A DNA stretch of 64,000 nt from Diphasiastrum complanatum (Eukaryota > Streptophyta > Lycopodiopsida > Lycopodiales > Lycopodiaceae). Every line of letters starts with the position of its first letter. The stretch's first letter is position 1. Location of the stretch: contig CM055101.1 in the NCBI GenBank assembly GCA_029204225.1, forward strand, positions 37,379,648-37,443,647, read 5' to 3'. Under the pieces are notes generated by a model. The model searched no databases. It was not told the DNA's origin and was given only the letters and a program-made list of their open reading frames with translations. A program made the position numbers and the translations under genes. This document shows positions 39,157 through 48,884 of this stretch, in pieces.

Positions 39157-39768
39157 TGTTAAATTCACACGTGTGGGATGCCCTACACATGTACTTTTGA
39201 TCTCCTAAGCCCAATAATACCACAAAGATCAAACTAGCATTAATTGACAATAGGAACGCTGATCATACAAGAAATATTATTGTGTTACAAGCAAGATCTA
39301 TCAACAAAATATGAAACTAAGTACAATAAATGCCTCAACTCGGCTAGAGAGAGGATATGAATGTACAAACTCGAGTAAAGAGAGAGGGCACAAAGAGCTT
39401 AGTCTCCAATTTTGCATTCCACACAAAAATCATCATCTTCTCAATGAGAGTACATCACATATATATAGATCATGGACTCTCCTCCTACTTTGAGTTGAAT
39501 TGAAGTTATGAATCCACCTCTCAAGCTATCTAGACTTATTCAAGCCACCTCAATATGTCTAATTGTGCCACCTAGTATTTTCATGCATTAAATGTGGCAT
39601 GCAAAGTACAAATGGCAATTCCTATGGTAGCTCAAGTTTCTACTTCTACCTACCTTGAATATTTTATTCTAAGATGAGTCTTTACTAAGCCAAAAGAGCT
39701 CAATTCATCTTTGGCATTTTTAGAACCCCTACTTACAACATTAGATAGATTTTTCCAATATTTCAACA
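39157..39768 (-). mobile_element. Family F 5' LTR
   Basis: 612 bp, plus-strand ends TGTTAAATTCACACG ... TATTTCAACA. TATATA run at about 39460, in position for a promoter on the minus strand. Confidence 0.92.
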
Positions 39769-39788
39769 AGATATCCAAACCTTGCGGT

Positions 39789-40443
39789 TGTGAAAATTGT
39801 CAACATTTTCTAGCTAGTTTGAGGCCTAAATTGGCTAAAATTGTAAATAGTTTTGGTTCTGGAGTTTTGCACATGTGAACCAGGCCACAATGTTTTTATT
39901 TACTGTATTTTTTCAGTATGATGAAGTGTCAAACTTCATACCCTTCAAAATGAGACCATTTTGATGTATTTTGGTCATATAAGCCATTTTTAGCTATTTT
40001 TCCTATATAGGGAATATCTAGGGTCAAGTACCTTCTAGAGAGAGGAGAGAGAGTCATCTTCCTCATCCATAAATAGTAGGGAAGTCGTGGAGAACAGGTT
40101 GGAGAAACCTTTTGTATGCTTCATTGAGATCAATAGATCATTGTCATTGTTTCTTCCTCCATTGAGAGCATTGTTGTGTGTATTGTCTTCAAGCTATTGT
40201 GTATGATCTTAGGTGCTTTCCAAAAGTGGTAGGCTGATGTATTATGGACTGTATAATGCTATGTTGGGCCGCACTTGATGTTTATGGAAGTTTCCATTTG
40301 TGATAAATGCTTTTTGATCAAGTTCTTTGCATTCTAGGTAGCATAGAATGTGTTGCCAATTCCTAGCTTATGTAGTTTGGAGTGCAAGCATTCAAGCCAA
40401 TGATCTTGGAGTTTAGATCCACTTAGGATCTGTATTTTTCACA
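39789..40443 (+). mobile_element. Family A 5' LTR
   Basis: 655 bp, TGTGAAAATTGTC ... TATTTTTCACA. Likely core promoter CCTATATAGG at about 40002-40011. Confidence 0.97.
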
Positions 40444-40455
40444 TGGTATCAGAGC
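40444..40455 (+). other. Primer binding site, initiator-Met tRNA type
   Basis: TGGTATCAGAGC with no gap after the LTR. Confidence 0.96.
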
Positions 40456-41615
40456 TGGTTGGCTTCTATTTACAGTAAGTATTCCATTTTTGGTGATATT
40501 TGGATGTTTGATCAAGTTCTAGCATGATTTTGCATTGCTTTGTTGATCAAATCTTACTAACCTTTGTTTTGTGAGTTGAACTTGTGGATCAAAAGCATAT
40601 TTCAGGTCTATTGAAGATCAGAGGCTGAAAAGAAACTATTTTGGATCAGATCATAACACCTAATCATTTGTGATTGTGAGGCTTGTGCATATTCAATACT
40701 AACAATGTTCTTTTCAATCCTATTGTTGACAATCTCCATTCTTGGATGAACACTCTCCTTAAGTGGATGAAACTTCTCCTTAAGTGGATGACAAATGCTC
40801 TTTTGAGTGAGTTGTAATTCTCCTAAAGGCTGAGCAAAGCTCCCATTTGGATGAAAGATCCCCTTTTTTGGGTGAACATATTGTAAGCTCCATTGTGAAG
40901 AGCATATTGTAAAGATTGTCATCAATTTTGGCATAAATTTTGGTGTACTTTGTTGAGCATGTAAGTAACTCTCCTTATGTAATTTGATTGGAGCATTTGC
41001 TGGAAGGTGTTAACCATTATGCAAGTGTGTTTTCAGGTTCTTAACAGGTTGAGGAACATTCTCATGTGAAGTGATCTTAGATCTACATCTAAACACCAAG
41101 ATTTGACAAGATAGTGAAGCTAGTCTTGTGATTCACTAAGTGTGCTCATTCATTCACCTCTAAATCTTGTATTTATCACTTGCTGGAGTTTATAAACTTT
41201 TAGAAGTGTGGTTTACATGTGGTTTTACAGGTTGAATCAATATCTTAGTGTGTTGATCATATGTTGATCAAGTTTGTTCATTACTAGGTAATCTTGGCAT
41301 CCTAGTTTTGGGTATTTTCTAAGAATGCAAGTAACTCTTCACACCATAACTTGATTTGGTCACTTGCTGGAAAGTTTGAGAGCTTAAGCAAGAGTGTGTT
41401 CAGGTTGGTTTGATTTTGTAATCCATTCTTAGTGTGTGCAAAGTGTTGCATGTGTTTCAATCTTCCTTTCTATGCTTGGAAACCATCTAGGTTCAAGATA
41501 GAAGTGTTTTAGGGTCCTAAATCTTCATAGATCTCTTTATCTATCATTTGTTGAGAGAAAAGTGAGTGCTAAGTGCTTTAGGACAGAACCTAAAAGTTGA
41601 AGAAACATTAGAATC
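40456..41615 (+). other. Family A untranslated leader with degenerate internal repeats
   Basis: 1160 bp, no large ORF. Three degenerate repeats near 40960-41050, 41120-41230 and 41330-41415 share a CACTTGCTGGA-like run followed by AAGTGTGnTTnCAGGTT. A separate cluster near 40740-40800 repeats TCTCCTTAAGTGGATGA. Confidence 0.7.
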
Positions 41616-44600
41616 ATGGCTTCCAATGGTGGGATCATGCTAGAGTCTAGTGAAAGGTTGAGTTCATCAAACTACTCTACTTGGAAAGTGAGGATGGAGT
41701 CCTTACTTGAGTTGAATGAACTCATGGACATAGTTGCAGAAATTGAAGAGAGACCTCTCACACTTCAAGAGCAACAAAGGTTTGATAAGAAGGCCAAAAG
41801 GGCTCTTCATATCATTAAAATGAATGTTACAAATGAACTTCTCAAGGAAGTTGGAAAGTGTCAAAGTGCAAGTGAGGCATGGAATGCCTTAAAGAAGCTC
41901 TTTGAATCAAAGTCCACATCTAGGGTATTGACCCTAAGGAGACAAATATTTTCTAGTAGGCAAAGAGAGGGTGAAAGTGCTCATGCATTTATCTTGAGAG
42001 TTAAGTCCCTAAGTGATGATTTAGCATGCATTGATGAGAACATAAAAGATGGTGAAATAGTCCAAGTTATGTTGAATGGTTTGCTAAATGAACATGCTAA
42101 CCTTGTGCAAAGTTTTGCCATTCAAAAAGTCTTGCCAAGTGTGGTTGACTTGCAAGAAATCTTATTGGCTGAAGAACATAGGTTGCAATCAAAGCTTGAT
42201 GGTGCATCCTTGCAAGGTGGAGGTGAAGAGGCTTTCTTCACAAAAGGCAAATTCAAGGGCAAAGGTAAAGGCAAAGGGAAATGGTCCAAAGGTGGTAACT
42301 TTGATCATGATGATCACTCTTCCTCTTCCTCTTCTACTAAGAACAATAAGTCAAAGTATTGTGGGATAAAAGGTCATTTTGCAAATGAATGTTATAAGAA
42401 GAAAAGAGAGCAAGGAGAGAGGCAAGGAAATCTTACAATAGATGAGGAAGAACATAACACATGTGAATCACTTGTTATGACTTCAAGTTTGTTAGCCAAC
42501 ATAGATGATAATGATCCTTGGTGGATTGATAGTGGAGCCTCATCTCACATGACAAGACATAAGGAATACTTTACATCCTTATTGTCTTATGAGGGAGAAG
42601 GTAACATCATCTACACTGCAAATGATGGTCAATGTGACATCAAAGGCATAGGCACTATTCCTATTTCCCTTTCAACAAATAGGAAAGCAAATCTTGAAAA
42701 TGTTTTGTACATTCCTTCAATCACTAAGAATTTGCTTAGTGTAAGTCAAATGATTGACAAAGGACTTGATGTGGAGTTCATTGGAGATGCATGTTTGATA
42801 AGTAAATGTGGATCCTTGATTGCTCAAGGTAGGAGGCATGGTAAACTTTTCAAGCTTGATGCATGTGTGATCTCTAATCATGAAGGATGTATGGCTAGGG
42901 AGCAATTGACAAACCAAGAAGTTTGGCACAAGAGGTTGGGCCATCCCAACTTCAAATCTTTGGAGGTAATGGCAAAGAAAGAGCTTGTTCTTGGTCTCCC
43001 TAAAAGTCTTGTTGCAAACAATAGTGTTTGTGAACATTGTGCCTTGTCCAAATCTCATAGACTTGCTTATTCTAGATCTACTTCTAGATCTAAAGAAGCT
43101 TTTCAACTTGTGCATTCTGATATTCATTCTTCTAGTACAACTAGCAATGGTGGGGCAAAGATGTATGCAACTTTCATTGATGACTTTAGTAGGTATACTT
43201 GGATCTATCTTCTTAAAAGTAAGGATGAAGTGTTTGCTGCATTTGTCAAGTTCAAGAATGAAATGGAAAATCAATTCAATACAAAGATCAAATGCTTAAG
43301 ATCTGATAATGGAGGGGAATACACCTCAAATAGGTTCAAAGACTTTTGTATAGCACATGGGATTAAGAGGGAGATGTCTAGTCCTAGGACTCCACAACAG
43401 AATGGAGTGGCCGAGAGGAAGAATAGAACCCTTTGTGAATGTGCCAAGGCAATGAGACTACATGCTAATCTTGCTAAGTCTTTTTGGGGGAAAGCTTTAG
43501 CATGTGCTAACTATCTATGTAATAGATGGACAAGTGCTTCCTTGGATGGTAAAACTCCTCATGAGGTTCTTTATGGTAGAAGGCCGAGTGTCAAGCATTG
43601 TAGGATCTTTGGATGTACATGTTTTGTCAATATCACACTTGATGATAGAACTAAAGAAGATCCTTCATCAAAGAAGGGTGTGTTTGTTGGCTATAGTGAA
43701 GTAAGCAAGGCTTACAAAGTGTACATTCCTTCTACAAAGAAAGTTGTCATAAGTAGGGATGTCATCTTTCATGAAGAGAATGTTTCCAATGTTGTTGATG
43801 TTGATGTTGATGTGCCTACTAATCATCATGATGTGCAAGATGTCTTGGATGAAGATGGAGATGCCACTCCAAAGCAAACTTCAAGGAAGACTCAAAGGCA
43901 AAGGGCTAAGCCATCAAGGCTAACCTATGATGAAAAAGGAAAGCAAGTGGTGGACAACTCTAACTTTGCTTTTCTTACCTCTTTTGATGAACCAACTTGT
44001 GTAGGTGAAGCAATTCAAAAGAAGGAATGGATCCAAGCCATGGATCATGAGCATCAAGCACTCATCAAAAGCAACACATGGAGGTTGGTAAAGCTTCCAA
44101 AGGACAAGAAGGCAATTGGTTGTAAGTGGATCTTCAAGATCAAGACAAATCAAGATGGATCAATCAACAAGTACAAGGCAAGGTTGGTGGCAAAGGGGTA
44201 TGCTCAAGAATATGGTATTGACTATGATGAGACCTTTGCACCCGTGGCAAAGATGGTAACTATTCGAATCCTAATCTCTCTTGCAACTCTTTATGATTGG
44301 GATATGTGGCAAATGGATGTTACTAATGCCTTCTTGAATGGTGATCTTGAAGAAGATATTTACATGGAGCAACCCGAGGGCTATGTTTCACATGATGAGC
44401 CTAATCATGTGTGCTATCTCCAAAAGAGTTTGTATGGGCTAAAGCAAGCACCAAGGAGTTGGTATGCTAAGCTCAATTCCTTCTTACTTTCTCAAAACTT
44501 TGTTATGAGTGAGTATGATCATTCTCTCTACTTTAGATTGAATGAAAATGATATCACTTTACTTTTGATCTATGTTGATGACATTATCTTAAGTGGTGGT

Positions 44601-45557
44601 AACAATCTAGATATAGATGAAATCAAGATGGCACTCAAAAGAGAGTTTGAAATTCAAGATCTTGGTAAACTTCATTATATCTTAGGAATAGAGATTATTA
44701 GAAATTCTAAATCTACATTCATATGTCAAGAAAAGTATGTTAACTCTATTCTAAAAAGGTTTCATATGGAAGATTGTAAAGTTGTTTCTACTCCTATGGA
44801 ATCAAATGTAAAGCTAACTACAAGAAGTAATGAAAGATCCTTCAAGGACATTACTCTCTATAGAAAGCTAATAGGATCTCTTATATGGTTAACCATCACA
44901 AGACCTGATCTAAGCTTTGTGGTTGGTAAACTAAGTCAATTTATGCAAGATCCTAGTGAGGCTCATTGGAAACTAGGAAAGAGAGTACTTAGATACATCT
45001 CGGGATCTAGAGATTTTGGCATCTTGTATGGAGGTACTACACCTAACCTTTGTGGATTTTCAGATTCAGATTTTGCAGGTGATCAAATAGATAGGAAGTC
45101 AACAAGTGCCTTTGCAATCTATCTTGGAGATGGAGTGGTCTCATGGCTATCAAAGAAGCAACCAACTATCTCTCTATCTTCCACCGAAGCCGAGTACAAG
45201 GCATTAACAACATGCACCAAGGAGATTCTTTGGATCAAGAGGATGTTATTGGATTTTCACTTGCTTGAACCAGAGAAGACTCCAATCATACTTTGTGATA
45301 ACCTTTCAGCCCAAAGCTTGGCAAGCAATCCTGTTTTTCATGCAAGGAGCAAGCACATTGAGATTGCTCACCATTTTGTGAGAGATCAAGTCATTGCCAA
45401 AGAGGTGGAGCTTCAACATGTCTCTTCAAAGGAGTGTGTGGCTGATATCTTCACCAAACCATTGGGAAAGGACCTATATTTAATGCATAGATCTAATCTT
45501 GGAATGTGCTCAAAGACTATGTTGAAACTAGCATCCAATGTTGAAGAGGGAGTGTGA
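41616..45557 (+). CDS. Copia Gag-Pol polyprotein, 1313 aa, uninterrupted
   Basis: Domains in copia order. Gag (residues 1 to about 240, YSTWKVRMES, VQVMLNGL). A degenerate knuckle about 246-259 (SKYCGIKGHFANEC, Ser246 for the first Cys). Protease D305-S-G-A. GAG-pre-integrase with HHCC zinc site H438, H443, C472, C475. Integrase D502, D564, E600 with exactly 35 residues between the last two. RT with QMDVTNAFLNG, LYGLKQAPRSWY and Y986-V-D-D. RNase H with DSDFAGDQIDRKS (about 1150) and SSTEAEYKAL, ending ADIFTKPL. The polyprotein makes the element's cDNA and inserts it. Start at ATG 41616 gives the gag N-terminus shared with the related families. The stop TGA (45555-45557) lies three bases inside the 3' LTR, so the ORF reads through the purine tract. 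No frameshift separates gag from pol. Catalytic residues are intact; the only odd site is the knuckle. Confidence 0.97.
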   Translation: MASNGGIMLESSERLSSSNYSTWKVRMESLLELNELMDIVAEIEERPLTLQEQQRFDKKAKRALHIIKMNVTNELLKEVGKCQSASEAWNALKKLFESKSTSRVLTLRRQIFSSRQREGESAHAFILRVKSLSDDLACIDENIKDGEIVQVMLNGLLNEHANLVQSFAIQKVLPSVVDLQEILLAEEHRLQSKLDGASLQGGGEEAFFTKGKFKGKGKGKGKWSKGGNFDHDDHSSSSSSTKNNKSKYCGIKGHFANECYKKKREQGERQGNLTIDEEEHNTCESLVMTSSLLANIDDNDPWWIDSGASSHMTRHKEYFTSLLSYEGEGNIIYTANDGQCDIKGIGTIPISLSTNRKANLENVLYIPSITKNLLSVSQMIDKGLDVEFIGDACLISKCGSLIAQGRRHGKLFKLDACVISNHEGCMAREQLTNQEVWHKRLGHPNFKSLEVMAKKELVLGLPKSLVANNSVCEHCALSKSHRLAYSRSTSRSKEAFQLVHSDIHSSSTTSNGGAKMYATFIDDFSRYTWIYLLKSKDEVFAAFVKFKNEMENQFNTKIKCLRSDNGGEYTSNRFKDFCIAHGIKREMSSPRTPQQNGVAERKNRTLCECAKAMRLHANLAKSFWGKALACANYLCNRWTSASLDGKTPHEVLYGRRPSVKHCRIFGCTCFVNITLDDRTKEDPSSKKGVFVGYSEVSKAYKVYIPSTKKVVISRDVIFHEENVSNVVDVDVDVPTNHHDVQDVLDEDGDATPKQTSRKTQRQRAKPSRLTYDEKGKQVVDNSNFAFLTSFDEPTCVGEAIQKKEWIQAMDHEHQALIKSNTWRLVKLPKDKKAIGCKWIFKIKTNQDGSINKYKARLVAKGYAQEYGIDYDETFAPVAKMVTIRILISLATLYDWDMWQMDVTNAFLNGDLEEDIYMEQPEGYVSHDEPNHVCYLQKSLYGLKQAPRSWYAKLNSFLLSQNFVMSEYDHSLYFRLNENDITLLLIYVDDIILSGGNNLDIDEIKMALKREFEIQDLGKLHYILGIEIIRNSKSTFICQEKYVNSILKRFHMEDCKVVSTPMESNVKLTTRSNERSFKDITLYRKLIGSLIWLTITRPDLSFVVGKLSQFMQDPSEAHWKLGKRVLRYISGSRDFGILYGGTTPNLCGFSDSDFAGDQIDRKSTSAFAIYLGDGVVSWLSKKQPTISLSSTEAEYKALTTCTKEILWIKRMLLDFHLLEPEKTPIILCDNLSAQSLASNPVFHARSKHIEIAHHFVRDQVIAKEVELQHVSSKECVADIFTKPLGKDLYLMHRSNLGMCSKTMLKLASNVEEGV
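45543..45552 (+). other. Polypurine tract of family A
   Basis: GAAGAGGGAG directly before the 3' LTR; also codes for the last residues of the polyprotein. Confidence 0.9.
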
Positions 45558-46207
45558 AAATTGTCAACATTTTCTAGCTAGTTTGAGGCCTAAATTGGCT
45601 AAAATTGTAAATAGTTTTGGTTCTGGAGTTTTGCACGTGTGAACCAGGCCACAATGTTTTTATTTACTGTATTTTTTCAGTATGATGAAGTGTCAAACTT
45701 CATACCCTTCAAAATGAGACCATTTTGATGTATTTTGGTCATATAAGCCATTTTTAGCTATTTTTCCTATATAGGGAATATCTAGGGTCAAGTACCTTCT
45801 AGAGAGAGGAGAGAGAGTCATCTTACTCATCCATAAATAGTAGGGAAGTCGTGGAGAACAGGTTGGAGAAACCTTTTGTATGCTTCATTGAGATCAATAG
45901 ATCATTGTCATTGTTTCTTCCTCCATTGAGAGCATTGTTGTGTGTATTGTCTTCAAGCTATTGTGTATGATCTTAGGTGCTTTCCAAAAGTGGTAGGCTG
46001 ATGTATTATGGACTGTATAATGCTATGTTGGGCCGCACTTGATGTTTATGGAAGTTTCCATTTGTGATAAATGCTTTTTGATCAAGTTCTTTGCATTCTA
46101 GGTAGCATAGAATGTGTTGCCAATTCCTAGCTTATGTAGTTTGGAGTGCAAGCATTCAAGCCAATGATCTTGGAGTTTAGATCCACTTAGGATCTGTATT
46201 TTTCACA
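45553..46207 (+). mobile_element. Family A 3' LTR
   Basis: 655 bp, two differences from the 5' LTR. Carries CACGTGTG where the 5' LTR has CACATGTG. Confidence 0.97.
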
Positions 46208-46983
<776 letters not shown>

Positions 46984-47075
46984 TGTCATCATTTACTTTC
47001 TCTCTCACTTTTTGCCATCATTTACACAAATCTTACACACACAAACATATGTTAACACCTAGCACACACAAATCT

Positions 47076-47078
<3 letters not shown>

Positions 47079-47108
<30 letters not shown>
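47079..47108. repeat. (AC)15 microsatellite
   Basis: 30 bp. Confidence 0.95.
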
Positions 47109-47109
<1 letters not shown>

Positions 47110-47223
47110 AAATCTAACTCTCTTTGTTCTCTTCTTACCACATAGAAAAAAAAACGTAAAACACAAAAAAAGTACCTACAATCACCATAATGGAATGAAA
47201 TATAACAATAGAAGCTAGTAGCA

Positions 47224-47730
47224 TTGACAATGGAGTCGGAAACCGCAAGATCACACCTCCAAAACGTTCACGCTTCTCCAAATCTGCAAAACAGAGGAAG
47301 AATGGGTTGGATTGCACAAAAATTGTTATCTAGAGAACAAAAAAAAAAGTCTTCAGATTCCGATGCACCAAAATCCCTTGCAATCCAACGTCTGATCCGT
47401 CTTACAAAAGTCTTGTCAAATTGTGCAATTGTTGAATTGTTGACATGGACATCACAATCCAACGTCCATCGGATTGTGACATCCATGTCAAGTGCCAGCA
47501 AACTTTTTTTTTTCAAAATTTTTATTATGACTGCTCCACATCTTGATCATGGCATTGCGACGGTCTCAAATCTGTTAAATTGCAATGACCAAAAATTGAT
47601 GGATTATGAAATTTTGCAAAATCTATCGGAGGCCTGCGTCGCAAATGTCGCGATGTGTTATTGTGAGAGTCTTATTCACTCTTATTCATTCACTCAACCT
47701 ATCAATGATTCACCATCTAATGTAGTTTGA
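47224..47730 (+). CDS. Uncertain ORF, no recognised domain
   Basis: An open frame of up to 168 codons. I see no known motif. The middle overlaps an imperfect hairpin (47440-47491), which makes chance or repeat-derived coding likely. C-rich segment MCYCESLIHSYSFTQ near the end. It is downstream of the PP2C gene on the opposite strand. I would treat it as hypothetical at best. Confidence 0.15.
   Translation: MTMESETARSHLQNVHASPNLQNRGRMGWIAQKLLSREQKKKSSDSDAPKSLAIQRLIRLTKVLSNCAIVELLTWTSQSNVHRIVTSMSSASKLFFFKIFIMTAPHLDHGIATVSNLLNCNDQKLMDYEILQNLSEACVANVAMCYCESLIHSYSFTQPINDSPSNVV
47440..47491. repeat. 21-bp imperfect hairpin with 10-nt loop
   Basis: Arms 47440-47460 and 47471-47491 pair with two mismatches; loop AACGTCCATC. 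TTGACATGG begins one arm and CCATGTCAA ends the other. Confidence 0.75.
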
Positions 47731-48884
47731 GCTCGTATTCTTTCCTTTGTATCTTTCTATCATCAATGTATATATGTTGCATTGCAATGTTTGCAAGCAA
47801 TTTCAATTATTTGATGAGCTCAATTTGCAGGAGCAAATGTTCCAAAGCTTCATGCATTGCCTATTAGTGACAGTATTATAGCTAGTGATTTGCATCAAGC
47901 ATTACGTTTTGAATAATCATTTTTGGTGTCTTATGTTCTATTAAGTTATTTATCTTAATTACTTTTTGCCATTTCCCAATTTATCATGCTGCGTACTCTC
48001 ATCCTTTTGTACATTGATGGGTTGTCCCATCCTTCAATAATAAACTCAGGAGTTTCCTTATAGAATTTGCAAATCTGGGATTCGGTAGCAAAAATGTCAA
48101 TAGATAAACAATTGAAAATCAGATTATATCAATTGCTACAAATCAAGAAACAATTTCTAGCACTATTAGTTTGTGGAATGTCTATATTACATATAGAAAT
48201 GAAGGCAACTAAAAAAAGCATTATTTCTTAAATAATTTTGTTTGCCAATCACAACATAGACGAGATCCAACTAACTATTATCTATTACGTGTAGTTTCGA
48301 ATGTACATTTTTCTTACTTTAAAGGTTTCCAAATGAAAACTGAAACACATGCTCACAACAATGATGATGATTGCAAAATTTTCCATAAACGATATTGACA
48401 CAATTTTGGCGAGAGAATAGACAACTGATGGTTCACAGAACGGTAACCAGAAAATTTTCAATGAGCTGTATAAGAATGGCTCTAAGGAATGGGAAATAGT
48501 GATTTGATCGTGTGCAAAACTGTTTATTAGCTTTGTTGAGAGCTTGAATACAAATAAACTCTTTGAAATCAGCTTCGTTTGAAAGCAGCATTCAGATCGA
48601 CACAGATTGCATATATATGTGCATTAGCTCTGATAAATAAGAGTTGCATGCCAGTTGGGTTGCACTATCCGATTCAAACAATGGCAAATGACTGATTACA
48701 AAATCAGCTTATCTTCACTAACAGACTACAATGCGCTATCTGATCCATGAATGAATCACAATGCAGTATCTGCTTATCTTCAGTAAGAGTGTACTGCTAG
48801 TTCAGGATTAAGCGACCCGCAATTGATGAGTGCAGAATATTTAATTTTTAGTCCCAAGTATGACAGCAGCTCCTAGAACGATAG
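47731..48884. other. Downstream region of the PP2C gene
   Basis: No gene recognised. The part next to 48884 will include the 3' UTR of the phosphatase gene on the minus strand. AATAAA-like signals occur on the minus strand, but none can be chosen with confidence. Confidence 0.35.

Larger units (their letters stand above)
33827..39768 (-). mobile_element. Family F copia, full length, target duplication AGATA
   Basis: 5942 bp on the minus strand: 5' LTR 39157-39768 (612 bp), PBS 39145-39156, gag-pol region 38398-34459, purine tract 34448-34441, 3' LTR 33827-34440 (614 bp). Flanks AGATA at 33822-33826 and 39769-39773. The LTRs differ at about 20 sites by eye (around 96-97 percent), mostly transitions, so it is much older than the family A insertion next to it. 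Confidence 0.95.
39789..46207 (+). mobile_element. Family A copia, structurally intact, target duplication GCGGT
   Basis: 6419 bp: 5' LTR 39789-40443, PBS 40444-40455, leader to 41615, single gag-pol ORF 41616-45557, purine tract 45543-45552, 3' LTR 45553-46207. GCGGT flanks it at 39784-39788 and 46208-46212. Both LTRs are 655 bp and differ at only two positions by eye (CACATGTG/CACGTGTG near 39873, and C/A near 40061). All expected parts are present, so this is a recent insertion and a candidate active copy. Confidence 0.97.

Noticed and set aside
42717-43274. 185-codon antisense ORF inside gag-pol, and other ORFs opposite 41616-45557
   Set aside because: Shadows of a strongly supported polyprotein; no recognisable motif.
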